Notes under the pieces: generated by a model | Database searches by the model: none | The model's input: the letters and a program-made list of their open reading frames with translations, nothing else | Told to the model about the DNA's origin: nothing | Assembly: GCA_947495795.1 (NCBI GenBank) | Contig: CANMAI010000003.1 | Coordinates: 310,001-374,000 of the forward strand | Source: an uncultured Paracoccaceae bacterium | GTDB lineage: Bacteria > Pseudomonadota > Alphaproteobacteria > Rhodobacterales > Rhodobacteraceae | Direction: 5' to 3' | Length of the DNA: 64,000 nt | Translations under genes and position numbers: made by a program | Shown here: one piece after another, positions 36,288 to 45,231 of the stretch | Layout: the number at the start of each line of letters is the position of its first letter | Numbering within the stretch: the stretch's first letter is position 1

Positions 36288-37637
36288 ATGTCTGACAAGA
36301 CACTGGTTTCGATTGTAGATGATGAAGCAGATATGCGTGGGTCCATCGCCCAATGGCTTAACCTTTCTGGTTGCCAAGCAGAGACATACGGATCCGCAGA
36401 AGAGGTTCTGAAGGTAGTGAAGGCCGATTACCCGGGTGTGATAGTTTCCGACATCCGCATGCCGGGAATGGACGGGATGGCACTGTTGCGCAGGCTGCAG
36501 AGCCTCGATCCGGCGCTTCCCGTTATCCTTATCACAGGGCATGGCGATGTGGCACTGGCGGTAGAAGCGATGCGCGTCGGCGCGTATGACTTCATAGAAA
36601 AGCCATTCGATCCGGAGCGCCTTGCTGATCTGGTCAAACGAGCAGCGGCAACACGTCGGCTGACAATAGACAATCGCAATCTTCGCCGTGAGATGAGCGA
36701 TGGAACGATGTTGCTGCGTAAGCTGGCAGGCAACTCTCAGGTGATTGAACGGCTGCGCGAAAGTATTCTTGATACTGCACAAGCCGATGGCCACGTCCTG
36801 ATATCGGGAGAAACGGGAACAGGTAAAAGCCTGATTGCTCACGCTCTTCATGCCTGTGGTCCGCGTAAGGGCAAACCTTTTGTTCATATCAACTGCTCAT
36901 CTCTTTCCGGTGACGCACTGGAGTTGGCTCTGTTCGGTCCCTCAGATATGCCGGGCGATCTGCCTGCGATTGAACGAAGCCATGAGGGAACTCTGTGCCT
37001 CGAGAATTTTGAGGCAATGAGCGATGCAACACAAGCGCGACTGGCCACGGAACTCGGGCGTGCCAATGGGGCGGATACCTCTCTTGCGCCGCGCAATCTC
37101 AGGGTCATCTCGATCTCTTCTCAGGTTTCCTCAACGTCAGAGGCGCCGGAAGAAATGCGTGAAGATCTCTTTTTTCGACTTACCGCACTTCAACTCACAA
37201 CGCCGCCGCTGCGCGAGCGTGGTGAGGATATTCTGATGCTGTTCAACCGGTTCTGTGCCCGCTTTGCCGAAGATTACGGCTGCGATGCGCCCGAGCTTTC
37301 CGCCGAGGAGGCGGCACAACTGATACAATCGCGCTGGCCCGGCAACATCCGCCAGTTGATGAATGTGGCTGAGCGCGCGGTTCTGCAGAAGCGGCGCGGC
37401 GAGGAGGGTATCTCAAACCTTCTGAAGGATGAGGATACACCTCCTATCCTGCCGGAAATTAGCGTGGAAAAACCTCTTAGGGAGCACGTTGAAGCCTTTG
37501 AAAAAATGCTGATCGACAACGCACTCAGACGAAATCGGGGAGCTGTATCTTCGGTAATGACAGAGCTTGCTCTGCCACGAAGAACGCTGAACGAAAAGAT
37601 GGCAAAATACGGTCTGGTTCGTGCGGAGTATCTCTAA
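36288..37637 (+). CDS. dctD: DctD-like response regulator without the sigma-54 GAFTGA loop
   Basis: The 449-residue protein has a receiver domain (Asp11-Asp12, phospho-Asp55, Lys105), an AAA+ domain with Walker A GETGTGKS (174-181), and a Fis-type helix-turn-helix at the C-terminus. Where sigma-54 activators carry GAFTGA (about 217-226) this has LFGPSDMPGDLPAIE, and Walker B reads TLCLEN instead of TLFLDE. The arginine fingers region REDLFFRL and WPGNIRQL are kept. It therefore probably does not act with sigma-54 in the standard way. It is coupled to dctB (5-base gap) and overlaps the convergent DUF1638 gene by 4 bases. Confidence 0.85.
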   Translation: MSDKTLVSIVDDEADMRGSIAQWLNLSGCQAETYGSAEEVLKVVKADYPGVIVSDIRMPGMDGMALLRRLQSLDPALPVILITGHGDVALAVEAMRVGAYDFIEKPFDPERLADLVKRAAATRRLTIDNRNLRREMSDGTMLLRKLAGNSQVIERLRESILDTAQADGHVLISGETGTGKSLIAHALHACGPRKGKPFVHINCSSLSGDALELALFGPSDMPGDLPAIERSHEGTLCLENFEAMSDATQARLATELGRANGADTSLAPRNLRVISISSQVSSTSEAPEEMREDLFFRLTALQLTTPPLRERGEDILMLFNRFCARFAEDYGCDAPELSAEEAAQLIQSRWPGNIRQLMNVAERAVLQKRRGEEGISNLLKDEDTPPILPEISVEKPLREHVEAFEKMLIDNALRRNRGAVSSVMTELALPRRTLNEKMAKYGLVRAEYL

Positions 37638-38230
37638 GCGAGTACTGAAAGCTCCGTGGCAAGATCGCCGTAGCCCGTGAAGCGCCTTGAATAGGCCAAC
37701 CCAAGGCGCTTGGCTGCCGCTTGCGCCAATTCATCTAATTCCGGGCTATCTGTCTGCGCCAGATAAACAAGTGCTGTATAGTTACCGAACAGTACATCCC
37801 TGAGTTCGGGATGGCGATCCAAGCCCATTGGCCGCCAGACAAAGGCATCAAACTGCCGAACCAGAAAGTCTGTCAGAAAGAAGCTCGTGAACTCGGTTTC
37901 TTGCGCCTTCAAGAAGGCTTCATTCCCATCGAAAAAACTGTAGCAGTGGGGGCCAGGAACCATCCGAACGCCCAGTTTTTCACAGAGGGATTGGAGGGCC
38001 CCACCCGTGCCGCAATCGGCGTAGACAACGAATATCTCATCATAGCGCCCTTTTGACGTGAGCACTACCTCCTCCACAGCAGCTGGTATCTTCTCTGGCG
38101 TCAGGTGAAGTTGCGCCGGAAGGCAGCGTAACTCCATATGGTTCCAATTGTTGATTTCGAGCAGCGTCAAGATCTCTTTGGCCAGAGCACCGCATGCCAG
38201 AAGAAGCACTCTGGCATCACTATCCTGCAT
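37634..38230 (-). CDS. DUF1638-family protein
   Basis: The 198-residue protein contains VLLLACGALAKEIL near the N-terminus and VVYADCGTGGAL and GPHCYSFFDGN, the conserved DUF1638 cysteines and histidine. The family often lies beside corrinoid-dependent methyltransferase genes, as here, where a corrinoid protein and Bmt follow 0.9 kb away on the same strand. Function is not settled; a cobalamin or methyl-transfer accessory role is suggested by context. Start 38230 fits the family; a longer frame from 38377 would overlap the divergent hydroxylase gene. Confidence 0.8.
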   Translation of the reverse strand: MQDSDARVLLLACGALAKEILTLLEINNWNHMELRCLPAQLHLTPEKIPAAVEEVVLTSKGRYDEIFVVYADCGTGGALQSLCEKLGVRMVPGPHCYSFFDGNEAFLKAQETEFTSFFLTDFLVRQFDAFVWRPMGLDRHPELRDVLFGNYTALVYLAQTDSPELDELAQAAAKRLGLAYSRRFTGYGDLATELSVLA

Positions 38231-38342
38231 TTTCTCGTGGACCGATCTCACTACGATCATTCCTTCAGTGTTCGAATCGTTTACCGGCTTTCCTGTAGCT
38301 GCGTTTTTGGATACTGGTAACGCAAAAAGCGAAGGTAAGAGC

Positions 38343-39083
38343 ATGGCCAGTTCCACTAAAGTTCGCAAGCTCCTCAAATGGGGCCCGTGGGGTTACCGCT
38401 TTTGGCGCGAGGCAATCCGTATCCCTTATGAAGCTGCCTTCAAAACGCCTGCGGTTGTTGAGATTGGTCAGTATTTTCCCGCAGCGAAACACTTGAAAAC
38501 AAGCTTTTCCGAATATCGCAGAGAAGCCTTGGAACTGGCGACAGGCCGCCCCCTACCCGCTAACCACGAAATCATGCCGCATCAGCGTACCTTTTTTGAT
38601 CACGACAAGATCCCTTGGAAAATGGTCACTCTCAGGGCCTACGGCTATGATTATCCGGACAATCAGGCGCAGATGCCCTTGATGCAGGAGTTCTTGCAGA
38701 AGCATCCGGAAGTCGTGTCTGCTACCATCAGTGTTTTTCCACCCGGCAAGCACCTTCGGCCCCATCGGGGGCCATTCAAAGGCGTTTGGCGCTACCACCT
38801 CGCCTATCTTGTCGAAGAGCTTGAGAATGGTGTAACCGCGGCCGAACTGGTGATTGACGGCAAGACATATCATTTAAAGGAAGGTGACGATCTGCTTTGG
38901 GACGACACCTTCATGCATGAAGCAATCAACCGATCTGACAACCCGCGGATTGTGCTGCTGCTGGATGTCTTTCGCCATGACCATCCATGGTGGCTAGCCT
39001 GGTTTTCAAAGTATGTTTTGTTCCTCGCGCGCATAGGTCAGAGATTGAAAGGTATGCGCAAAAGGGCAACCGTAAAAAGCTGA
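38343..39083 (+). CDS. Aspartyl/asparaginyl beta-hydroxylase-family dioxygenase
   Basis: The 246-residue protein has the AspH/LpxO double-stranded beta-helix motifs: SVFPPGKHLRPHRGPFKG (about residues 127-144, first iron His), FMHEAINRSD (second His, about 190) and RIVLLLDVFRHD. It is an Fe(II)/2-oxoglutarate oxygenase; LpxO-type members hydroxylate lipid A. A basic hydrophobic C-terminus suggests membrane association. GAAGG lies before the ATG. It sits inside the methionine synthase locus in the opposite direction, with no obvious functional link. Its stop directly abuts the corrinoid gene's stop. Confidence 0.85.
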   Translation: MASSTKVRKLLKWGPWGYRFWREAIRIPYEAAFKTPAVVEIGQYFPAAKHLKTSFSEYRREALELATGRPLPANHEIMPHQRTFFDHDKIPWKMVTLRAYGYDYPDNQAQMPLMQEFLQKHPEVVSATISVFPPGKHLRPHRGPFKGVWRYHLAYLVEELENGVTAAELVIDGKTYHLKEGDDLLWDDTFMHEAINRSDNPRIVLLLDVFRHDHPWWLAWFSKYVLFLARIGQRLKGMRKRATVKS

Positions 39084-39785
39084 TCAGCTTGCCGCGACTT
39101 GATTATGCTTGCGCGCAATCAGCTCCTTTGCCGTTTCTACAGCAACGGCGGCATCCCGGCAGTAAGCGTCGGCACCAATTGCCTTGCCGAACTCTTCATT
39201 TAGCGGAGCACCGCCCACCAGAACAATATAGTCTTCTCGCATGCCCTTTTCGATCAGCGTGTCGATCACGACTTTCATATATGGCATTGTGGTTGTCAAA
39301 AGCGCCGACATACCAAGGATATCTGGTTGTTCCGCCTCTAGCGCATCAAGATAGTTCTCAACCGGATTGTTGATCCCAAGATCGGTAACTTCAAAACCAG
39401 CACCTTCCATCATCATGGATACCAGGTTCTTGCCGATGTCGTGGATATCGCCCTTAACCGTCCCGATAACCATTTTTCCAAGACGTGGAGCCCCGGTTTC
39501 CACCAAAAGTGGTTTCAAAAGGCCCATACCACCCTTCATCGCGTTTGCAGCGAGCAGCACCTCGGGCACGAACAAAATTCCGTCGCGAAAATCAATACCG
39601 ACTATGCGCATACCCTCGACCAGAGCTTTCGTCAGAATGTCGTAGGGTGTCCAGTTACGCGAGAGCAGAATTTCAACGGCCTCAATAATCTCGTCCTTCA
39701 GGCCATCATACAGATCATCATGCATCTGTAGTACAAGTTCATCGTCCGGGAGGTCGCTCAGGATGAGTTCTTCTTCATCGGCCAT
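39084..39785 (-). CDS. Cobalamin-binding (corrinoid) protein of methionine synthesis
   Basis: The 233-residue protein has the B12-binding cap helices (about residues 25-90) and Rossmann domain with the GDIHDIGKNLV motif (DxHxxG, His at about 118 as the cobalt ligand) and VGGAPLNEEFG. It corresponds to the cobalamin module of MetH as a free protein. With Bmt encoded upstream it fits the split methionine synthase known in Rhodobacteraceae. The methyltetrahydrofolate-binding and reactivation parts are not in the window. Confidence 0.92.
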   Translation of the reverse strand: MADEEELILSDLPDDELVLQMHDDLYDGLKDEIIEAVEILLSRNWTPYDILTKALVEGMRIVGIDFRDGILFVPEVLLAANAMKGGMGLLKPLLVETGAPRLGKMVIGTVKGDIHDIGKNLVSMMMEGAGFEVTDLGINNPVENYLDALEAEQPDILGMSALLTTTMPYMKVVIDTLIEKGMREDYIVLVGGAPLNEEFGKAIGADAYCRDAAVAVETAKELIARKHNQVAAS

Positions 39786-39888
39786 TGCGCTTGTTCCTGC
39801 TTATTTGCGGAAGTCCGTACCAAGGAAGGTGTGGTGACAGCTTCAAAATATCTGATTTCTTTGCGACATCGCGCCGCCGTTTACCGAC

Positions 39889-40896
39889 CTAGCCTCTTCG
39901 GCGCTTTCGCTGACGGATTGGCGGCGCGGTATCTTCAGTTCCATCCGCAGGTGAGGAAAACGCCCCCAAGCGCTCTTGGATAGCATCAAGATCGGGCACA
40001 CTACCTTTCGGATCGTTCAACAATCGTCGCTTCATTTCTTCCAGGTGTTGCGGTCGAGTGCCACAACAGCCTCCGATAATGGCCGCACCACAATCACGCG
40101 CAAGTACGGCGTAGTCACCCATCAGTTCCGGGGTTCCATCATAATGCACATGACCATCCACAAATTTTGGGATCCCTGCATTTCCCTTGGCGATCAATGG
40201 AACGCTGGGATTGGCTTTCGTAAAACCGATGATCGTCCGCAAGAGATCAGAGGCACCGGTTCCGCAATTGGCACCAAAAGCCAGTGGTTTATGCTCCAAT
40301 TCGTTCACCAACTGCACCATGTCAGGCGCAGTGACACCCATCATTGTACGGCCAGCTGTATCAAAACTCATTGTTCCACACCAAGGAGCACTATGCACCG
40401 CCGCTGCCGCCGCTACCGCTCTAAACTCTTCAGCGGAGGAAATTGTCTCTGCCCAAATCAAATCGACGCCGCCTTCGAGCAACCCTTCAATCTGTTCAGA
40501 AAAAATTTCCGAAGCCTCTTCCTCGGTCAAGGTTCCAACAGGGTGCAGCAACTCTCCAGTTGGCCCCACGGATCCGGCAACGATTACCCGACGACCGGAT
40601 TTCAGGGCCACATCTCGTGCGAGTTGCGCTGATCGCTCGTTCAACTCTTTCACACGGTTCTGAGCATTATGAAGCTTGAGGCGGGCAGATGTCCCTCCAA
40701 AACTGTTGGTCAGAATGATATCTGAACCTGCGCCAACAGCCCCTTGATAGACGGACTGTACCTTATCGGGGGCTTCAAAGTTCCAAAGCTCGGGCGCTTC
40801 TCCCGCCTCGAGACCAATGTCAAAAAGATTGGTTCCGGTGGCACCGTCTGCGAGCAACCAGCCACGATTCTCCAAAACCTGCGCCAAAATGTTCAT
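39889..40896 (-). CDS. bmt: Homocysteine S-methyltransferase (Bmt/MetH N-domain type)
   Basis: The 335-residue enzyme is a zinc-dependent homocysteine methyltransferase barrel. It has LLADGATGTNLFD, ILTNSFGGT, and the three zinc Cys: Cys in GANCGTGASD (about 208) and the CC pair of IGGCCGTRP (about 275). It is often annotated betaine-homocysteine methyltransferase, but the adjacent corrinoid protein suggests it takes methyl from methylcobalamin. Its ATG overlaps the sufE stop. The C-terminus ends in a basic RQRKRRRG tail. Confidence 0.9.
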   Translation of the reverse strand: MNILAQVLENRGWLLADGATGTNLFDIGLEAGEAPELWNFEAPDKVQSVYQGAVGAGSDIILTNSFGGTSARLKLHNAQNRVKELNERSAQLARDVALKSGRRVIVAGSVGPTGELLHPVGTLTEEEASEIFSEQIEGLLEGGVDLIWAETISSAEEFRAVAAAAAVHSAPWCGTMSFDTAGRTMMGVTAPDMVQLVNELEHKPLAFGANCGTGASDLLRTIIGFTKANPSVPLIAKGNAGIPKFVDGHVHYDGTPELMGDYAVLARDCGAAIIGGCCGTRPQHLEEMKRRLLNDPKGSVPDLDAIQERLGAFSSPADGTEDTAPPIRQRKRRRG

Positions 40897-41327
40897 GCAG
40901 ATTGCTCCTCAATCATTTGTGCAATGCTCTTTATCCGTGCCATCATAGCGCGCAGTCCGTTTGATCGTTGGGCAGAGAGATGCCCCGAAAGCCCAAGCCG
41001 TTCAAATTCTGCTGCCGCATCTATCGAAAGGATTTCGTGGGATGTCTTATCATTGAAAAGGCTTAAGAGAACGGCAATCAATCCTCGAACAATTACAGCG
41101 TCACTATCACCGGAAAACCTCAATTGCCGCTGAGTTTCAGATCCCAAAACTTCAGGCACTATCCAGACCTGACTGGCGCACCCATCCACTTTGGTCACGT
41201 CCAACTTCTGCCCTTCTTCAAGCCCGGGCATGTCCTTGCCCAAATCAATTATATAGCGATACCTATCTTCCCATTCGTCAATGAATGCCATGTCGTCGGC
41301 TATCTCATCGAATGCCCTGAAAGCCAT
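40893..41327 (-). CDS. sufE: Sulfur acceptor SufE
   Basis: The 144-residue SufE accepts persulfide sulfur from the desulfurase SufS on Cys50 of VDGCASQVW and passes it to the SUF scaffold. DEWEDRYRYIIDLG and the AEFERLGL...SAQRSNGL segments are typical. ATG 41327 is preferred over 41348, which lacks a ribosome site. It overlaps bmt by ATGA, so methionine and sulfur functions share a transcript. sufS is not adjacent. Confidence 0.93.
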   Translation of the reverse strand: MAFRAFDEIADDMAFIDEWEDRYRYIIDLGKDMPGLEEGQKLDVTKVDGCASQVWIVPEVLGSETQRQLRFSGDSDAVIVRGLIAVLLSLFNDKTSHEILSIDAAAEFERLGLSGHLSAQRSNGLRAMMARIKSIAQMIEEQSA

Positions 41328-41448
41328 GCCTGCAAACCTTTGATACATTTAGCGAGAGACATAGGCTCTCTGTAGTTGAACGTCCAGATGGGGTTTTCTT
41401 GACGGTATGGCTTCTCTATCAAGGAAGTGAATTTTGTGGAGTTGGATA

Positions 41449-41937
41449 ATGCGTAGATATGTGTTGGTTGGTGTCTTTGGCGTGCTAGCCGCGTGTGGCG
41501 ATGGATCTGGGTCCAATCCTTTCGGCTCAATAGGCTCAATTGGTTCGCTCAATCCGTTTGGAGGAAGTTCATCGCCGAGAAACGTAGAACTTTCGTCTGC
41601 GGATACGCGGATCACTGACGGATCAATTCTTGTACCTGCAGCAACAACCGTAACTGCGCAAGCTGCTCTCAGAGGAGTGATCCTACAAGCGCGCGCCGAG
41701 GCTCCGACCCACGGTTTTTTTGGTGCAGTCTTGGTACCGGAGCGAAGGGGCATGCCTGACGAGAACGGAATTGTAGATTTTCAATTCAGGGTCTTTACCC
41801 CCGAGTTTAGCCAAAGCAGCGGGCCAGCTAGGACGCGAATTCTGACTGCGGCCGCCTTTATCTCCGACGATGATCTACAATTCATCCGGGGCTTCAGGGT
41901 TAAGTCGGAGGGCGGTACTGTCAAACTGGGTCGCTAA
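41449..41937 (+). CDS. Hypothetical lipoprotein
   Basis: The 162-residue protein starts with a lipoprotein signal whose lipobox is LAAC (Cys at about residue 16). A Gly/Ser-rich linker with repeated NPFG and GSIGS follows, then a compact domain of unknown family (LRGVILQARAEAPTHGFFGAV, RVFTPEFSQSSG). GGAG stands before ATG 41449, which is preferred over 41434. Likely outer-membrane anchored. Function unknown. Confidence 0.75.
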   Translation: MRRYVLVGVFGVLAACGDGSGSNPFGSIGSIGSLNPFGGSSSPRNVELSSADTRITDGSILVPAATTVTAQAALRGVILQARAEAPTHGFFGAVLVPERRGMPDENGIVDFQFRVFTPEFSQSSGPARTRILTAAAFISDDDLQFIRGFRVKSEGGTVKLGR

Positions 41938-42138
41938 AGCACTTCGGCTTTCATCTGAGACGCCCTGTTGCCAAAGGGCCCCGAAGCGCGGCCGGGCTTG
42001 GCGATTCAGGTTTAGGATGGAATGCCCTAGATCGCCTTTTTTACGCCAGGCCCAAAAGCGAAGCGGACACAAGTAGACGGTGTTCACATTATCGGTGAAT
42101 TCTCAGCTGGCACGAAATCGCTTTTTTTGTGATCCTTC

Positions 42139-43299
42139 TCAGATCTCCACAATCTTGACTCGTGCTCCGTCTGAAGAAAGCGCGATTTGCCCCCTGCAAA
42201 GCCGCTCAGCGTCATTCCCAAAGACGGTCTTCCGCCATCCGCGCATCGCCGGCACATCAGTCGCGACGTCACCCGCAATCTCCTCAAGATCTGTTGTTGT
42301 CGCTATAAGCTTCTGCGCCACTCCAGTATCTTCCGCCTTTGCCTTCAAGAGGACGCGCAACAAATCTGTAAGGCCTTCGCCCCCCGACTTTCTCCTTCGG
42401 GGTTCCAAAACAACGGGAAGATCCGATGGGTCAAGTCTCATCGCGTGCTCTACACAGGCTATGATGGCTTCCGCAACATCTCCCTTCCTGCACTCACGGT
42501 TAAGCAACCTGCTTTTTCCCAGATCCTCCAGAGTATGTGGACGTGTTGCCGCGAGCTCTACAATAACATCATCTTTGAATATGCGTCCGCGCGGTACATT
42601 TCGCCGCTTTGCCTCTGTCTCGCGGTATTCAGCAAGAGCTTTTACAACCGCCAAAAATCTGGGAACCGAAGAACGGGTTTTGATGCGTTTCCATGCCGAA
42701 GCTGGGTCTGTCACGTAAGTCTCAGGGCTTTCAAGAACGGCCAGTTCTTCCGCCACCCAGATCTGCCGCCCAGATTCCTTAAGGCTCTGCGCAAGATGCA
42801 GGTAAATATCCCTTAGAAAGGTGACGTCAGCCAGTGCATAGGCTTTCTGCTTTTCGCTCAACGGCCGCCTGCTCCAATCGGTGAAGCGCGAGGATTTATC
42901 AAGTCCGGTATGACAGATCGAGCGCACGAGAGTTTCGTAACCGACTTGTTCCCCAAATCCGCATACCATTGCAGCAATTTGAGTATCGAATAGAGGTTTT
43001 GGGATGACCTGCCTATCGACGAAGAAAATCTCCAGATCCTGACGAGCTGCATGGAAAACTTTTATGACGCTCTCATCTTTGAAGAGATCATAAAGAGGTT
43101 CCAGATCCAACTCTTGGGAGAGAGTATCGACCAGCACAGCATCATCTTTGCCGTTGCCCGGATACGCCAGTTGTATGAGGCAAAGTTGAGCATAGTAGGT
43201 ACGCTCTCTCAGAAACTCAGTGTCTACTGTTACAAAGGGGAATCCCGCTGCAGTGTTGCAGAAATCAGCCAGGTCTTCTGTTCGTGTTATTGTTTTCAT
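42139..43299 (-). CDS. rnd: Ribonuclease D
   Basis: The 386-residue protein is a DEDDy 3'-5' exoribonuclease: VTVDTEFLRERTYYAQL (first Asp/Glu), VFHAARQDLE, and YALADVTFLRDIY (Tyr-containing final motif). A C-terminal HRDC region follows (RPHTLEDLGKSRLLNRE). It trims tRNA and other RNA 3' ends. The start at 43299 (MKTITRTEDLADFC) is the family one, although the ribosome site is weak. A longer frame from 43356 is unlikely. Confidence 0.93.
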   Translation of the reverse strand: MKTITRTEDLADFCNTAAGFPFVTVDTEFLRERTYYAQLCLIQLAYPGNGKDDAVLVDTLSQELDLEPLYDLFKDESVIKVFHAARQDLEIFFVDRQVIPKPLFDTQIAAMVCGFGEQVGYETLVRSICHTGLDKSSRFTDWSRRPLSEKQKAYALADVTFLRDIYLHLAQSLKESGRQIWVAEELAVLESPETYVTDPASAWKRIKTRSSVPRFLAVVKALAEYRETEAKRRNVPRGRIFKDDVIVELAATRPHTLEDLGKSRLLNRECRKGDVAEAIIACVEHAMRLDPSDLPVVLEPRRRKSGGEGLTDLLRVLLKAKAEDTGVAQKLIATTTDLEEIAGDVATDVPAMRGWRKTVFGNDAERLCRGQIALSSDGARVKIVEI

Positions 43300-43418
43300 A
43301 AGGTTCGGATATACACGGAGTTTTCTCGTCTTGCCATCTGCAAACCGCGCACACAAACTGACCCGGTTTGGAAAGAACAGTAACTATCCTATCAGCACAA
43401 ACTCGCAGAATGGAAACA

Positions 43419-44195
43419 CTATTCTTTTTCAACCAACAGCTCCGAGGGAAACCTCGCTGCAACAGCAAAACCATTCTCGTCGGTCCCGCGTCCCACTTGG
43501 ATCTCTCCACCGAGCAAATTGACAGCTCGAAGAGCAATTGCGAGCCCCATCCCTGATCCTTCAATTTCATCGCGAGATTGCAGCATTATGAAGGGCTCAA
43601 AAACACTTATCAAATTTTCATCAGAAATTCCGTTTCCCTCGTCCGATATCTCAATATCAAAGTGAGAAGGACCTTGCACAAGTCTAATTCTGATAAACCC
43701 GCGATTTTGAGTACTGTGTTTGACTGCATTGCTCAAAAGAGCCGAGAATATCTCATCAAAAAGCGCGGAATCAGCCCGTATGACCGGAAGACTACCCAAA
43801 ATCTCGACACTCCAAGGCCCCTCCGGCAAAATTGTTTCAACTAACTCAGTGAGGCGGGTTTCCGCACAAATCTCATCCCGTCCTAGTTGGTGGAATGGCA
43901 GTCTCTCAAACTTCATAAAGTCCTGCAGCATTCGTTCCAACCGAACTGATTGCGCCCTGATTGTACCCAAGGACTCAAACACAACCTCAGGAATCAAGGA
44001 ACTTACCTCTGAAAGGTCGTCTTCGATCCAGTCTGGGAGATGACGAAGCACTCGTACCGGAGCAAGCAAATCGTGCTTTGCTCTGGAAAGAAGCTTCGAG
44101 CGGTTTTCACTCGTTTGGGTGTTTCTTACCGTTTGAAGAGTTGGTTGAGATACAGACGTATCTTTCAACGTGAGAGCAGTGCCAATGTTGCTCAT
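43419..44195 (-). CDS. Histidine kinase partner of the response regulator
   Basis: The 258-residue soluble kinase has a H-box with His41 in AKHDLLAPVRVLRHLPDW, similar to phytochrome-type kinases. N-box LLSNAVKHS, G1 DEGNGIS and G2 GSGMGLAIA follow. No sensor or membrane segment is present, so it likely receives input through a partner. It overlaps the upstream response regulator by ATGA, which sets the start at 44195. The signal is unknown. Confidence 0.82.
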   Translation of the reverse strand: MSNIGTALTLKDTSVSQPTLQTVRNTQTSENRSKLLSRAKHDLLAPVRVLRHLPDWIEDDLSEVSSLIPEVVFESLGTIRAQSVRLERMLQDFMKFERLPFHQLGRDEICAETRLTELVETILPEGPWSVEILGSLPVIRADSALFDEIFSALLSNAVKHSTQNRGFIRIRLVQGPSHFDIEISDEGNGISDENLISVFEPFIMLQSRDEIEGSGMGLAIALRAVNLLGGEIQVGRGTDENGFAVAARFPSELLVEKE

Positions 44196-44887
44196 CCGAT
44201 ATCCTGCTCCGTGAAAGTATGGCATACGTCGTGAACGCCTTCAATCGCCTCTTCCAAAAGTACCATCTGAGCTAATGCGGCCACATTGTTGCCCGTCTGC
44301 AGGTCCGTTCTGAGCCCACGCACCTGGCGTTTCAGTCTTTGGAATAAGGGGTTGAGTTGAATCAGCAGATCGGACTTGTCTCGGTGACTTACCGTCTGCG
44401 GATTATGAAGCCTTTGTGCAGCTCGAACGCTCAGTAACCTGCCTGCTGCGAAGTGAGTGAAGGACCGGTTGACCGAATCTTCCAAGAGCTCCGCAGAAAG
44501 ATCGCTCTTGCTAAGATAGGCCATGCATCCAGTATCATATGCTTCAGAGACAATCTGTTCGGAGCCTTGGCCAGTGAGAAGAATTAGTGGCATTTTCACA
44601 CCCAAACTGCCGTCAAAAACATCCCGTGCCAGATCCAGACCAGTTCCATCAGGCAGATTATAATCTACAATTACGAGATCTATTGCCTCGGTCTGAAGTA
44701 CTGTACGTGCCGAATTGAGATTGGTCATTTCCAGAAAGCTTAGCTCAAGCCCTGCATTCCTTGCGAGCCGCATAACTATCTGGCGATCGTACCTGGAGTC
44801 GTCCACCAAAAGACAAGTACGCACTGGCGAAGTCGCCTTGTGATTGACATGTCGGGGATTTTCCCTGATTGGATGAACGTTCAACAT
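44192..44887 (-). CDS. Response regulator with C-terminal extension of unknown type
   Basis: The 231-residue protein has a receiver domain (about 24-140; Asp29-Asp30, phospho-Asp75 in VIVDYNLPDG, Lys127). About 90 more residues follow with no DNA-binding motif. The extension is helical with basic and leucine-rich stretches (LFQRLKRQVRGLRTDLQTG). GAGG lies 6 bases before ATG 44887. It is first in a two-gene operon with a soluble histidine kinase. The extension could be a dimerisation or output helix bundle; unassigned. Confidence 0.8.
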   Translation of the reverse strand: MLNVHPIRENPRHVNHKATSPVRTCLLVDDSRYDRQIVMRLARNAGLELSFLEMTNLNSARTVLQTEAIDLVIVDYNLPDGTGLDLARDVFDGSLGVKMPLILLTGQGSEQIVSEAYDTGCMAYLSKSDLSAELLEDSVNRSFTHFAAGRLLSVRAAQRLHNPQTVSHRDKSDLLIQLNPLFQRLKRQVRGLRTDLQTGNNVAALAQMVLLEEAIEGVHDVCHTFTEQDIG

Positions 44888-45087
44888 GCAATACCTCGCG
44901 TCGTGTTTACGATGCAAACGTCCATGAAATTTGTTAAAGCAACGTTATTTGTAGCTGGACCGTTCGCAGCTAAGCCGAACGAGTGAGCAACACGGTTACC
45001 GGCTACCTAATTTCTGTTGATAACTCAAAAGCGTCCGCTTTCTGCACAGACTTACATTTCCGACAATACAGAAAGGCATTGAGAATA

Positions 45088-45162
45088 TGGCTCCGGCGGT
45101 AGGATTCGAACCTACGACCTGCGGATTAACAGTCCGATGCTCTACCACTGAGCTACGCCGGA
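45088..45162 (-). tRNA. tRNA-Asn (anticodon GTT)
   Basis: The reverse strand reads TCCGGCG, a D-arm TAGCTCAGTGGTAGAGC, an anticodon loop CTGTTAA (anticodon GTT), T-arm GTAGGTTCGAATCCTAC and acceptor CGCCGGA-G with encoded CCA. Acceptor pairing is perfect over 7 bp. Body without CCA is 45091-45162. Confidence 0.98.
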
Positions 45163-45231
45163 ATGGAGCTTTATTCCTGACGGTCGCTATATCAATCGAG
45201 GATTCTGGCGTCCAGAGAAATTCGAACTGTT

